The notes under the pieces: generated by a model | The model's input: only the letters and a program-made list of their open reading frames with translations | Databases searched by the model: none | Told to the model about the DNA's origin: nothing | NCBI GenBank assembly: GCA_963678565.1 | Contig: OY782875.1 | Coordinates: 186,001 to 250,000, forward strand | Direction: 5' to 3' | DNA from: SKHV01 sp963678565 | GTDB lineage: Bacteria; Bacteroidota; Bacteroidia; Bacteroidales; Prolixibacteraceae | Length of the DNA stretch: 64,000 bases | Position numbers and translations under genes: made by a program | Shown here: piece by piece, positions 26,880 through 36,126 of the stretch | How positions within the stretch are numbered: position 1 is the stretch's first letter | How the letters are laid out: each line of letters starts with the position of its first letter

Positions 26880-27974
26880 TTATTTCGCCATTTTTATTTT
26901 TTGTGTTTCCGGCAGTTGCTGCTTTCGCTTTTCATTTGCCTCAACTACTCCTTTTGCAAGGGCATCGAAAGCTTCGGCAATAATATAATTGCTTCCCACT
27001 GCTGCAGGAATTCCTTCGTCGCCACCTTCGCGAATGCTTTGTACAATTGGAATTTGTCCGAGTAATGGCAAACCAAGTTTTTCAGCCATCTTTTTTCCAC
27101 CTTCTTTTCCGAAAATGTAGTACTTATTCTCAGGCAATTCGGCCGGTGTAAACCACGACATGTTTTCAATGATACCTAAAACAGGCACATCAACACTCTT
27201 GCCTTGGAACATATTTACTCCTTTTATAACATCGGCCAAAGCAACATCTTGCGGAGTGGTTACCACAACTGCTCCTGTTACCGGAACGGTTTGCATTAAA
27301 GTTAAATGAATATCGCTGGTACCCGGTGGCAAGTCGATTAACATATAATCAAGTTCGCCCCATTTAGCATCGATAATCAATTGCTTTAAAGCACTTGAAG
27401 CCATAGGGCCTCTCCAGACCAATGCCTGTTCGGGATCGACAAAGAAGCCAATCGACAGAACTTTTACACCAAACTTTTCTAAAGGAAGAATGATATCACG
27501 ATTTCCAACTTTTTCGCCTGCTGGCTGCTCATTTTCTAATCCCATCATTTTAGGAATAGAAGGACCAAAAATATCTGCATCGATTAATCCAACTTTCGCA
27601 CCGGTTTTTGCTAACGATACTGCCAAGTTTACCGCAGAAGTTGATTTTCCAACGCCTCCTTTTCCCGATGCCACCGCAATAATATTGGTAACATCTGGTA
27701 AAATTGGTCGCTCCATATTGTGTACAGAATCAACAGTAATGTTTCCGGCAATTTTTACATTACCGCCCACATGCTTTTTAATTGCTTGTACGCACATCGA
27801 TTTTACAACTGCTATATTGGGATCATTATTTTTTTGAAAAACAAGCTTAAAAGAAACATCATCGCCAGTAATTCTAATTTGCTGCACCATGTCCAGTTCA
27901 ACAATATTTTGTTCTGAACCCGGAAATTTTACATTCCGAAGTGCTTCATTTATTTGTTTAGGTGTAATTGCCAT
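26880..27974 (-). CDS. mrp: Mrp/ApbC-type iron-sulfur cluster carrier ATPase
   Basis: This 364-residue cytosolic P-loop ATPase has an N-terminal MIP18/DUF59 domain (1-90), the deviant Walker A ASGKGGVGKST near 105, and YMLIDLPPGTSD near 210. It delivers Fe-S clusters to target proteins. The C-terminal CxxC common in proteobacterial ApbC is absent: the equivalent place reads ENMSWFTPAELPENKYY. I recall this as usual for Bacteroidota. Confidence 0.9.
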   Translation of the reverse strand: MAITPKQINEALRNVKFPGSEQNIVELDMVQQIRITGDDVSFKLVFQKNNDPNIAVVKSMCVQAIKKHVGGNVKIAGNITVDSVHNMERPILPDVTNIIAVASGKGGVGKSTSAVNLAVSLAKTGAKVGLIDADIFGPSIPKMMGLENEQPAGEKVGNRDIILPLEKFGVKVLSIGFFVDPEQALVWRGPMASSALKQLIIDAKWGELDYMLIDLPPGTSDIHLTLMQTVPVTGAVVVTTPQDVALADVIKGVNMFQGKSVDVPVLGIIENMSWFTPAELPENKYYIFGKEGGKKMAEKLGLPLLGQIPIVQSIREGGDEGIPAAVGSNYIIAEAFDALAKGVVEANEKRKQQLPETQKIKMAK

Positions 27975-28144
27975 AAATCATAATTTTATTTCTCCATTGG
28001 AGAATATTTCAATCAAATCCGAAGACTTAATTTTTAAAAAGAGTTTCAATACTTAGTTAAAATCGTAAACAAGTTCTAACACAAATAGTTTAGACCGAAT
28101 TTCTTTCCACTTTCAATGTTTGAGGCTTTTCGGAACAACCTCTT

Positions 28145-28978
28145 TTAAAGTAATTCTGCTGCTAAGAGCAACTCTTCCATTTCAAGCTGAACTGCTTCGG
28201 CTTTAATACGTGCTTCCTTAGCAAAATCCTCATCGCTTGAAGCATAAATAATTGCTCGAGATGAATTTACGAGTAATCCGCATTGATCGTTCATTCCATA
28301 TTTTGCTACTTCTTCCAAGCTTCCGCCTTGTGCACCAACGCCCGGAACCAATAAGAAATGGTTAGGAATAATTTTGCGAATATCGCCTAAATTTTCAGCT
28401 TTAGTTGCTCCAACAACATACATTAAGTTGTCAGTAGTTCCCCATGTTTGCGACTTCTTCAATACCGATTCGTAAAGCATATCGCCCGATTCTTCATCTT
28501 TCAAAAACTGAAAATCGAAAGCACCTTTATTTGAAGTAAGCGCCAATAGAATTACCCATTTATCGAGGTAAGTCATGAATGGTTTTACAGAATCTTCACC
28601 CATGTATGGTGCCACTGTAACGGCATCGAAATCGAAATGATCGAAGAAAGTACGTGCGTACATGTTTGAAGTGTTTCCAATATCGCCACGTTTAGCATCG
28701 GCAATGATGAATACCTCTGGACACTTTTCGCGTAGATATTTTACCGTTTTATCTAAGCTAACTAAGCCCTCAGCTCCCAACGATTCGTAAAATGCTAAAT
28801 TGGGTTTATAAGCAATTGCCAAATCGTGTGTTTGATCGATAATTTCTTTATTAAAGGCAAAAATTGGATCGGTTGTATCCAACAAGTGCTTTGGGATTTT
28901 CTGAATATCTGTATCTAAACCAATACATAAGAAGCTTCTCTTCTTTTTAATCTCTTCGAATAATTGTGCTGAGTTCAT
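28145..28978 (-). CDS. pyrF: Orotidine 5'-phosphate decarboxylase (type 2)
   Basis: This enzyme makes UMP in the last step of de novo pyrimidine synthesis. The 277-residue length and the sequences LCIGLDTD near 18, KPNLAFYES near 58 and the catalytic DAKRGDIGNTS near 93 identify the longer type-2 class. It is monocistronic, and its 5' side faces the COG0523 genes with a 113-base gap. Confidence 0.95.
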   Translation of the reverse strand: MNSAQLFEEIKKKRSFLCIGLDTDIQKIPKHLLDTTDPIFAFNKEIIDQTHDLAIAYKPNLAFYESLGAEGLVSLDKTVKYLREKCPEVFIIADAKRGDIGNTSNMYARTFFDHFDFDAVTVAPYMGEDSVKPFMTYLDKWVILLALTSNKGAFDFQFLKDEESGDMLYESVLKKSQTWGTTDNLMYVVGATKAENLGDIRKIIPNHFLLVPGVGAQGGSLEEVAKYGMNDQCGLLVNSSRAIIYASSDEDFAKEARIKAEAVQLEMEELLLAAELL

Positions 28979-29091
28979 CGTTCGTGATTGTTAATTTATT
29001 GTATGCAAAAGTAGCAAAATGCTTCTCGAAAATCGAACATTTGATTGAATTTGAACAAAAACATGCTAATAAAAATCGGCAAGAACTATTC

Positions 29092-30258
29092 CTAGAGTAC
29101 ATCCACTTCACTAAGTTCCTCTTCGGTACAAAGGCATTCCTCAAGTTCGGAAATAATACTATCGCGATCCATATTTTGGCCAATAAGGACAAGCTCATTC
29201 TGACGATCACCAAAACGCTTATCCCAACGGCTCATGATATATTCTTCGTTGGCTTGAAAATCCGGGTTTTGATTTCGATCAATTAGCGACAAAGCTGCCC
29301 ACCATTTTCCGATATTTTGTGCATTTGATAACCGCCCGGCCTGACTCCACAAATAGGCAACATCGGGTTCGTTATACAACCAAAAAAATCCTTTGCTACG
29401 TAAGATGCTCGGATTCCAGAACTTCTCAACATATCTCCAAAAACGTGTCGGATGAAACGGTTTTCTACTTCTAAAAACAAACGAGCCAATTCCATATTCT
29501 TCAGTTTCAGGTGTGTGTTCTCCTTCCAATTCTTTTTGCCAGCCTGCACCTTGCGATGCTTTAATAAAGTCGAACAACCCGGTATTTAGAATTTCCTTCG
29601 GATCGACTTTTCCGTATGACGTAGGAATGATTTTCGCATCGGGATTAAGCTTTAACAACACCTGTTTCAACTCATTAATTTTTGCTTCTATTATCAGGTC
29701 TGCCTTGTTGATTAAAATTACATTGGCAAACTCGATTTGATCGACCAACAAATCAACAATCGTACGCGAGTCGATCGTTTCATCGTCAGCCAGTTCGCGA
29801 TCGGAAATGGTATCATCAGAAAAGTAGTCCTCCTCAAAGTTCAAGGCATCAATCACTGTTACCATGGTATCTAGCTTCGTATGTTGGGTCAAATCCATGC
29901 CCAGTTCTTCAAAGGGGTAACTAAAAGTTTGTGCAACAGGTAGTGGCTCTGCAATTCCTGTACCTTCGATTAAAATGTAATCAAATCGTTCATCTTGAGT
30001 TAATTTTGAAATTTCTTGCACAAGGTCATCGCGTAAAGTGCAACAAATACATCCGTTGCTCATTTCAACCATTTTTTCTTCGGTACGCGATAAAACTCTC
30101 TCCTTTTCAACCAATCGGCTATCTATATTCACCGCGCTCATATCGTTGACAATAACGGCAACTTTTAAGTTTTCGCGATTGTTTAATACATGATTTAATA
30201 CGGTAGTTTTCCCTGCTCCAAGAAAACCACTCAATACAGTTACTGGAATTTTTTTCAT
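29092..30258 (-). CDS. COG0523 (CobW/ZigA-like) GTPase, second of a pair
   Basis: This 388-residue G3E-family GTPase has Walker A SGFLGAGKTT near 10, the metal-binding GCICC motif near 73, Walker B LIEGTGIAEP near 97, and NKAD near 184. The C-terminal CobW_C domain carries RPFHPTRFW. G3E proteins insert or deliver metals, and many are induced by zinc starvation. It starts one base after the sister gene in the same operon, divergent from a Zur-like regulator. The family branch resembles ZigA, supporting a zinc chaperone role. Confidence 0.88.
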   Translation of the reverse strand: MKKIPVTVLSGFLGAGKTTVLNHVLNNRENLKVAVIVNDMSAVNIDSRLVEKERVLSRTEEKMVEMSNGCICCTLRDDLVQEISKLTQDERFDYILIEGTGIAEPLPVAQTFSYPFEELGMDLTQHTKLDTMVTVIDALNFEEDYFSDDTISDRELADDETIDSRTIVDLLVDQIEFANVILINKADLIIEAKINELKQVLLKLNPDAKIIPTSYGKVDPKEILNTGLFDFIKASQGAGWQKELEGEHTPETEEYGIGSFVFRSRKPFHPTRFWRYVEKFWNPSILRSKGFFWLYNEPDVAYLWSQAGRLSNAQNIGKWWAALSLIDRNQNPDFQANEEYIMSRWDKRFGDRQNELVLIGQNMDRDSIISELEECLCTEEELSEVDVL

Positions 30259-30259
30259 T

Positions 30260-31252
30260 TTATCTCTTCTTTTTTTCTTTGTAAATAAGTTGTTCTAAAT
30301 TTTCGTTTAGCAATTCGGGTTGAATATTTTTGCCAATAAATACCATTTTCGAAAAACGCTTTTCATTGCCCCAAGGCTCACCTTTCTCAAACAAATAAGA
30401 ACTTCTAACTGCATGAAAGATTAATCGTTCTTCCATCGTATTAATGCTTAAAATTCCTTTAATTCTGAAAATTGTGTTTTTATTGAACGATACAAAATGC
30501 TGTATCCACATGGTAAAAAGCTTGTCATCGAAACTACCATCGAACTGAAAACCTTCGGCTGTGATTTTGTGCTGTTGATGCTGTTCACTTGCGTTGGCAA
30601 GTGTCATTTTCGAAAAATCAATGATCGATTTTTCAACCTCTTTACCAGCATATGCAAATGTTCCAATAACATCATGTTGCTCGATATTAGCATGATGAAC
30701 AGGATACACTTTCGCAAGCGGATTCATTGCAGACAACATTGTGGCAATCTTATCGGCATAATCCTTCGCTACATCAGAAGTTTTATTTAATAATATGATA
30801 TCGGCAATGGCCAATTGCTTTTTAACCTCTGGCTGCTCTTCCATTAAATCCTCAACATTTATAGCATCGGCTAAACAAACAACACTGTCGACCATTAACT
30901 TCATTTGGATTTCACGTGTGGCCACAAAAGCATTAATAATTGTAGAAGGATCGGCAATTCCTGTAGTCTCCACCAATAAATGATCAAATTCATAATCTTT
31001 ATCCAACAAGGTAAATATAGTTTCGTAGAAATCGCCGTTCAATGAGCAACAAATACAGCCATTAGACAACTCGAAGATATTATCGTTGGCTCCAACTATC
31101 AGCGCACCATCAATACCAATTTCTCCAAATTCATTTTCAATTATGGCAAACTTTTTATCGCGATGCTTTCTGATTAAATTATTTAATAAGGTGGTTTTAC
31201 CTGCCCCCAAAAAACCGGTAATAATGGTTACAGGAATTCTTTCATTTTCCAT
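30260..31252 (-). CDS. COG0523 (CobW-like) GTPase, first of a pair
   Basis: The 330-residue GTPase has Walker A TGFLGAGKTT near 11, ENEFGEIGIDG, GCICCSLNGD near 66, LVETTGIADP near 96 and NKTSD near 156. It has a short C-terminal CobW_C domain. It differs enough from the sister gene to be a separate branch rather than a fresh duplicate. A perfect TGCAACA palindrome lies about 50 bases upstream, so it is probably controlled by the adjacent Fur-family regulator. Confidence 0.88.
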   Translation of the reverse strand: MENERIPVTIITGFLGAGKTTLLNNLIRKHRDKKFAIIENEFGEIGIDGALIVGANDNIFELSNGCICCSLNGDFYETIFTLLDKDYEFDHLLVETTGIADPSTIINAFVATREIQMKLMVDSVVCLADAINVEDLMEEQPEVKKQLAIADIILLNKTSDVAKDYADKIATMLSAMNPLAKVYPVHHANIEQHDVIGTFAYAGKEVEKSIIDFSKMTLANASEQHQQHKITAEGFQFDGSFDDKLFTMWIQHFVSFNKNTIFRIKGILSINTMEERLIFHAVRSSYLFEKGEPWGNEKRFSKMVFIGKNIQPELLNENLEQLIYKEKKKR

Positions 31253-31300
31253 GCTTTTCTATTATAAATTTATCAAAAACAAATACAACAACAGTTTATT

Positions 31301-31315
31301 TGCAACATTGTTGCA
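31301..31315. promoter_or_regulatory. Candidate Zur operator 1
   Basis: TGCAACATTGTTGCA is a perfect 7-1-7 palindrome, 49 bases upstream of the first COG0523 gene. Fur-family dimers bind palindromes of this form. Its close relative 104 bases away supports a real operator. Confidence 0.65.
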
Positions 31316-31370
31316 TTAAAAGACAAAAAACAATATTTTTGTTGCTGAACGAAACTGAACTATTTTCAAT

Positions 31371-31378
31371 TAGCTTTG
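31371..31378 (+). promoter_or_regulatory. Probable -7 box (TAGCTTTG) of the Fur-family gene
   Basis: It matches TAnnTTTG and lies 56 bases before the start codon. Candidate operator 2 lies just downstream in the predicted leader. No -33 element at ideal spacing was found. Confidence 0.35.
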
Positions 31379-31404
31379 TTCTGCTTGTCCACATTTTGTT
31401 AATT

Positions 31405-31419
31405 TGCAACATTGCTGCA
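31405..31419. promoter_or_regulatory. Candidate Zur operator 2
   Basis: TGCAACATTGCTGCA differs from operator 1 by one base and keeps the same flanks (AATTTGCAAC). It lies 15 bases before the Fur-family start codon, suggesting autoregulation by blocking transcription. Confidence 0.65.
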
Positions 31420-31433
31420 TTTGATCACTTATA

Positions 31434-31847
31434 ATGAAACCAACAGAAATATTAAAACAGCACCATATAAAAAAAACAGCACCAAGGGTGGCAATTATTC
31501 AGGTTTTACAAAAGCAAAACCACCCCATGTCTGAGAATGAAATTCGAAATCAAATGGGACCGCTTTATGACCGCGTTACATTTTACCGAAGTGTGCAAAC
31601 AATGGCTGAAGTGGGTATTCTGCATAAAATTGTGGTAGACAACACCATAATAAAATATGCACTAAATGCCTGTAATGAAAATGAATGCAAACACGATTCG
31701 CATGCACATTTGTTTTGCAAAGAGTGCAACCAATTAATTTGTTTAGGAAGTTTTACAGCACAGGTTAAACTCCCAAATGGATGCATAGAAGAAGAATCAG
31801 AATTGCTAATAAGAGGACTCTGTAATCGTTGTTCATTGCAAAAATAA
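31434..31847 (+). CDS. Fur-family metalloregulator, probably Zur
   Basis: The 137-residue protein has the N-terminal winged helix (KKTAPRVAIIQVLQ, DRVTFYRSVQTM) and C-terminal metal sites with HDSHAHLFC, CKEC (near 102) and CNRC (near 132). The two CxxC pairs form the structural zinc site of Fur proteins. Context decides Zur over Fur or PerR: divergent COG0523 GTPases and a downstream ZnuD-like receptor and His-rich lipoproteins. It probably represses its own operon and the divergent one when zinc is sufficient. Confidence 0.85.
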   Translation: MKPTEILKQHHIKKTAPRVAIIQVLQKQNHPMSENEIRNQMGPLYDRVTFYRSVQTMAEVGILHKIVVDNTIIKYALNACNENECKHDSHAHLFCKECNQLICLGSFTAQVKLPNGCIEEESELLIRGLCNRCSLQK

Positions 31848-31861
31848 TTTTAGAATCTCAG

Positions 31862-34243
31862 ATGATAATAAATAAAGTAAATCGACTTCTATCCTTATTA
31901 ATTTTGGTAGGACTACTTTTAAGTATCGCACATAAGGTAAATGCACAAAGCAGGTTTCAATTGAGTGGTACGGTTGTAGATAAAAACAACGAGCCCTTGC
32001 CCGAGGCTTCACTTGTGCTAAAACCTACAAATACTATTACTTCAACCAACAAAAATGGTCAATTTCGCTTCGCTTTACAAAGCAAAGGAAAATACGAACT
32101 TACCGTATCATATGTTGGCTTTGTAACTTATACCAAAACACTTACAATAAAAACGAATAAAAGCTTAAACATCCAACTTCTGCCCGATATTTTGTATCTC
32201 AATGAAGTGGATGTTAACAAGAATTTGAAAACCAAACAGCAAGATTCTAAGAACATTGAAATAGTAGACAATAAATTTTTAAGTGAACACCGATCGGGTA
32301 GTTTGATGCAAACCTTGCGCAGAATGCCAGGAATTAATTCAATTGATATTGGATCTGGGCAATCTAAACCCGTTATTCGCGGTTTAAGTTTTAATCGTGT
32401 TGTTGTTGCCGAGAATGGCATCAAACATGAGGGACAAGAATGGGGCAGTGATCATGGGCTCGAAATCGATCAGTATTCTGTAGAACGAATTGAAGTGATC
32501 AAAGGACCGGCATCGTTAATGTATGGATCAAATGCTATTGGCGGAGTGATCGACATGAAGCAATTAAGTGTTCCTCGAGAAAACAGCTCAGGAGGAATGC
32601 TATTTTTTGATACCAAAAGCAACAATAAATTTTGGGGTGGTTCAGCCATGTTGTATACACGAAAAAACAAGCTTTATGCAAAAGGTAGATTTACTTATTC
32701 AGATTATGCCGACTATCGCGTACCCACTGATAGCATTGAATATTTAACCTACTATTTTAAATTAAAAAATCAGCAATTAAGAAATACAGCCGGTCAAGAA
32801 CGTAATGGAAGTTTTACTTTTGGCTATGTGGGCAATAAATTTCTGTCGCACTTTACCATTAGTAATTTTTATTCCCGAAGTGGCTTCTTTGCAAACGCAC
32901 ACGGCCTGGAGATAAGAACTTCAACAATTGACTATGATCATTCCGATCGCGATATTGATTTGCCCTATCAGACAGTCAATCATTTGAAGCTCATAAGTAA
33001 CAACACATGGCACAAAAACGATTTTCAGTTTAAACTCGATCTTTCCTACCAAAATAACCTTCGACAAGAATTTGCCGAGAAAACTTCGCACGGTCATATG
33101 CTCATTCCACCAGACACACTCGAACGTTTATTTGATAAAGATACTTGGTCGTTAAATGCTCGTTTCGTGATGGCACCTTTGGGTCTGCACATAATTACAG
33201 CTGGAGCTAATGCTGAATATCAAAAGAATCAAATTGATGGCTGGGGATTTATTTTTCCTGAATTTAAAAACCTAAACAGTGGAGCATTTGTATACGATAA
33301 AATAAGCTTGTCTGATCGATGGAATTTGAATACCGGAGTGCGTTATGATTATGGACAAATCAATATCGATTCGTATTATGATTGGTTTCCTACGCGTCAG
33401 GAGGATGAAAGTGATATATATAAACAACGAGCCTTTTCAATTCAACGTACATTTAATAATTTAACTTGGGCTGTAGGTGCAAATTACAACAATGAATCTT
33501 ATACTGTCAAAGTGAATTTGGGGAAAAGTTTCAGAATGCCGATTGCAAAAGAGTTGGCAGCAAATGGTGTGAATTATCACATGTATCGATTTGAACGAGG
33601 AGACTCTTCGCTACATGCCGAGGTTTCTTATCAGCTTGATTTAGGACTCACTTTCACAAAAAACAGATGGGACATTGCATTGAGTCCGTTTTTGAACTAT
33701 TTTCCAAATTACATTTATCTGAATCCAACAGCACCTTTTAATGAAGCTTTGCAAGAATATGAATATCGGGAAAGTGAAGTGTTTCGTAGTGGCGGAGAAT
33801 TGGTAGTAGCATTTGATATCACCAACAATGTTACATTAACTACCGATGCAGAATACATTTATTCAATCCAATTATCGGGCGAAAAGAAAGGCTATACGCT
33901 ACCATTTTCGCCTCCATTTTCGTGCATAATTAATTTAAAATACACACCCAAAATTCAAGCTTTCATTAACAATCCAGAATTTTCGATTGATTATAGAATT
34001 GTAGGAAGCCAAAACAATATAGTACCTCCTGAAAAGAAAACTATGGGTTATCAATTAGTTAATCTCGCTTTCGGAGGTAGCTGTTATTTAGGGAAACAAC
34101 AATTAAACTTCAACATAAAAGTTCAAAATTTGTTAAATACAAAGTATTACGACCACACCAGCTTTTATCGTTTAATAGAAGTTCCGGGACCTGGAAGAAA
34201 TGTAACATTTTCAATACAATTACCTATTGGTAAAACATTATGA
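31862..34243 (+). CDS. ZnuD-like TonB-dependent receptor, candidate zinc importer
   Basis: ATG at 31862 is preferred because it starts a normal signal peptide ending VNAQ; an upstream start at 31829 would overlap the regulator. The 793-residue receptor has a carboxypeptidase-regulatory domain (about 32-110), a plug with VIRGLSFNRVVVAENG, EWGSDHGLEIDQ and IEVIKGPASLMYGSNAIGGV, and a C-terminal barrel. RG...RV...NG followed by SxDH is the pattern I recall from ZnuD-type zinc receptors. It follows the Zur-like gene by 14 bases. Confidence 0.82.
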   Translation: MIINKVNRLLSLLILVGLLLSIAHKVNAQSRFQLSGTVVDKNNEPLPEASLVLKPTNTITSTNKNGQFRFALQSKGKYELTVSYVGFVTYTKTLTIKTNKSLNIQLLPDILYLNEVDVNKNLKTKQQDSKNIEIVDNKFLSEHRSGSLMQTLRRMPGINSIDIGSGQSKPVIRGLSFNRVVVAENGIKHEGQEWGSDHGLEIDQYSVERIEVIKGPASLMYGSNAIGGVIDMKQLSVPRENSSGGMLFFDTKSNNKFWGGSAMLYTRKNKLYAKGRFTYSDYADYRVPTDSIEYLTYYFKLKNQQLRNTAGQERNGSFTFGYVGNKFLSHFTISNFYSRSGFFANAHGLEIRTSTIDYDHSDRDIDLPYQTVNHLKLISNNTWHKNDFQFKLDLSYQNNLRQEFAEKTSHGHMLIPPDTLERLFDKDTWSLNARFVMAPLGLHIITAGANAEYQKNQIDGWGFIFPEFKNLNSGAFVYDKISLSDRWNLNTGVRYDYGQINIDSYYDWFPTRQEDESDIYKQRAFSIQRTFNNLTWAVGANYNNESYTVKVNLGKSFRMPIAKELAANGVNYHMYRFERGDSSLHAEVSYQLDLGLTFTKNRWDIALSPFLNYFPNYIYLNPTAPFNEALQEYEYRESEVFRSGGELVVAFDITNNVTLTTDAEYIYSIQLSGEKKGYTLPFSPPFSCIINLKYTPKIQAFINNPEFSIDYRIVGSQNNIVPPEKKTMGYQLVNLAFGGSCYLGKQQLNFNIKVQNLLNTKYYDHTSFYRLIEVPGPGRNVTFSIQLPIGKTL

Positions 34244-34569
34244 TGCACTTTTTGAGAAATAGTAAACTAATGGTTTTTATTTGGATATTTATTATTATTT
34301 ATCCACTGATTTCTACGTCTTTACATTTCCTCACAGTCGACCATCATAATTCTCATTCAAACGAAGTAGAACTTACATCTTACAACAAAATTACAAAACA
34401 TTGCCCTTATGCCGATTTTGATTTCTATTGGGCAATTCAAAATTTCTACAAATACACAGCAAAACGCTTTAATTTATTACGCAATATCGAAAATGAGCCA
34501 CTCAGCTTGTTCGATGGTAAAATAGCTCCACTTTATTTTCAATTAAGAGCACCACCTTTTCTGATTTAA
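34240..34569 (+). CDS. Small membrane-anchored His/Cys protein, unknown
   Basis: The 109-residue product overlaps the receptor stop by four bases (ATGA), so it is translationally coupled. It has one N-terminal hydrophobic segment (residues 11-30), then a His-rich piece (TVDHHNSHSN) and HCPYADFDFYW. The signal segment may be a transmembrane anchor or a secretion signal. The His and HCP residues could bind metal. I recognise similar small genes after metal receptors in Bacteroidota but no named family. Confidence 0.65.
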   Translation: MMHFLRNSKLMVFIWIFIIIYPLISTSLHFLTVDHHNSHSNEVELTSYNKITKHCPYADFDFYWAIQNFYKYTAKRFNLLRNIENEPLSLFDGKIAPLYFQLRAPPFLI

Positions 34570-34719
34570 ATATTAGAGATTGTTTAATTTTTTCGTATAA
34601 CGACAAGAATTTGTAAACAACCGTAAACATTCACTTTAAAATATTACAAGTTAATGCAAACCAATAAATCTATTGGGCTTTGCTTGTTTGTGATATGCTC
34701 ACAATTTAAAAATCAGAAA

Positions 34720-35580
34720 ATGAAACTTAAAAATATATATTTAATACTAGTACTAGCACTTTCAATTGCAGCAACATCCTGTACCGAAGATGAGTCAGAA
34801 GCTCCAATCATTAGCGACCTTGAACTGGGTGCGCAAAATTCACATATTGGTCACTTAGGAAGCGATCTGCACATTGAAGCAGGTATATTAGCAGAAGGAA
34901 AAATTAAAAACATTCGTATTTCAATTCACCATGAGGAAGAAGAAGGTGAAGAACATAAAGCGATTGCACAAAGTGCGACTGACGATCATGATCATGAACA
35001 CGAATGGGAGGTAGACTCAACTTATACCGGCGTTTATGCCAATATAATCAATACTTCATTTCATGAGCATATTGAGATTCCGGCTGATGCAGAAGAAGGA
35101 GAATATCATTTTCATATGTACGTTACCGACTTGGAAGGACAACAAACAATTGTTGAAGAAGAATTGGAAATTAAAGTACCAAATGCCGATGAAAACTTCC
35201 CTAGCATCACGATTACCGACGCACCATCTGAAGATCAAATATTTACAATCGGACAAGAAATTTCGATTACTGGATCAGTTGCTGATGTTCAGGGATTAGC
35301 CGGCATTTTCATTGGAATTGTTTCCGAATCGGCAGCTCTTGAAGACAGTGAAGTAACCTCAAGTAATGCAATAACACTTCTTCACACACACGATTTTCAA
35401 GAACCTTATGAATACAACTTTAATGCTAGTTTATCTGTAGGCGATGCCAACGACAATAACATTACTCCAAATGCGATTAATTGGGAAAGTGGGAATTACT
35501 ATATCCTTGTTAAAGTTCCGGGAGTAGATGGAGAGCTTAGCTTCTCTGAACACTATCCAATTGTAATATCAGTAGACTAA
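34720..35580 (+). CDS. His-rich DUF4625-type lipoprotein
   Basis: ATG at 34720 gives a lipoprotein signal (ALSIAATSC, lipid cysteine near 22) and 286 residues; the frame's first ATG at 34654 would precede it with a non-signal stretch. Two Ig-like domains follow: the first (about 30-160) includes HIGHLGSDLHIEAG, DDHDHEHEWE and EYHFHMYVTD, and the second has FTIGQEISITGSVAD. I count about 16 histidines plus many D/E. The composition and Zur-linked context suggest periplasmic or surface zinc capture for the receptor. This is inferred. Confidence 0.75.
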   Translation: MKLKNIYLILVLALSIAATSCTEDESEAPIISDLELGAQNSHIGHLGSDLHIEAGILAEGKIKNIRISIHHEEEEGEEHKAIAQSATDDHDHEHEWEVDSTYTGVYANIINTSFHEHIEIPADAEEGEYHFHMYVTDLEGQQTIVEEELEIKVPNADENFPSITITDAPSEDQIFTIGQEISITGSVADVQGLAGIFIGIVSESAALEDSEVTSSNAITLLHTHDFQEPYEYNFNASLSVGDANDNNITPNAINWESGNYYILVKVPGVDGELSFSEHYPIVISVD

Positions 35581-35585
35581 GCATA

Positions 35586-36053
35586 ATGACCTACAAAATA
35601 TTGGGAATAATAACTGTGTTGAGCATTTTGCTTTTTCCCAAATGTACAGAGATTGATGACGAAGCTCCTAAAATTGACTTTAGTCAAGCAGGAAGTTTCC
35701 CTCAGGCGTGCGATACCATTTATCGTGGTGAGAGTTTTATTTTCCATGCAGGCCTAAGCGATGATACAGAACTTGGAGCTTTCAGTATTGATTTGCACAA
35801 TAATTTCGATCATCACACACACAGTACCGATGTTATCGAATGCGAAATGGAACCAATAAAAAGTCCGGTGGAACCATTTTTATTTATTGAAGAATATGAA
35901 ATTCCAGATGGTCGAACCGAGTACTCGGCTACTGGTTCTATTCATGTTCCAGAATCAGTAGATACAGGAGACTACCACTTTATGATAAGAGTAACCGATG
36001 CCGAAGGATGGCAAAGCTTTAAAGGGATAAGCATAAAAATTACAGATAGATAA
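35586..36053 (+). CDS. DUF4625-type lipoprotein, shorter paralogue
   Basis: The 155-residue protein has a lipobox (LLFPKC, cysteine 20), then one Ig-like domain like the first domain of the preceding protein: APKIDFSQAG, FIFHAGLSDD, LHNNFDHHTHSTD, GDYHFMIRVTDAEGWQS. It begins 5 bases after its neighbour and is followed by a terminator, so it ends the zinc operon. The HHTH cluster is a plausible metal site. Confidence 0.75.
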   Translation: MTYKILGIITVLSILLFPKCTEIDDEAPKIDFSQAGSFPQACDTIYRGESFIFHAGLSDDTELGAFSIDLHNNFDHHTHSTDVIECEMEPIKSPVEPFLFIEEYEIPDGRTEYSATGSIHVPESVDTGDYHFMIRVTDAEGWQSFKGISIKITDR

Positions 36054-36067
36054 ACCATTTTAAGCAA

Positions 36068-36108
36068 AAAAAAAGCGCTTGTCAATAAATTTCAGACAAG
36101 CGCTTTTT
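36068..36108. terminator. Terminator closing the zinc locus
   Basis: A 14-bp stem (AAAAAGCGCTTGTC with GACAAGCGCTTTTT) has T5 on the plus strand and a longer A-run on the other side, so it can also stop the convergent hom transcript. Confidence 0.85.
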
Positions 36109-36126
36109 ATATGTTTCGACATACCA

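Noticed and set aside
29092..31252. Cobalamin (CobW) function for the two GTPases
   Set aside because: No cobalamin genes are nearby; the divergent Zur-like regulator and ZnuD-like receptor favour zinc.
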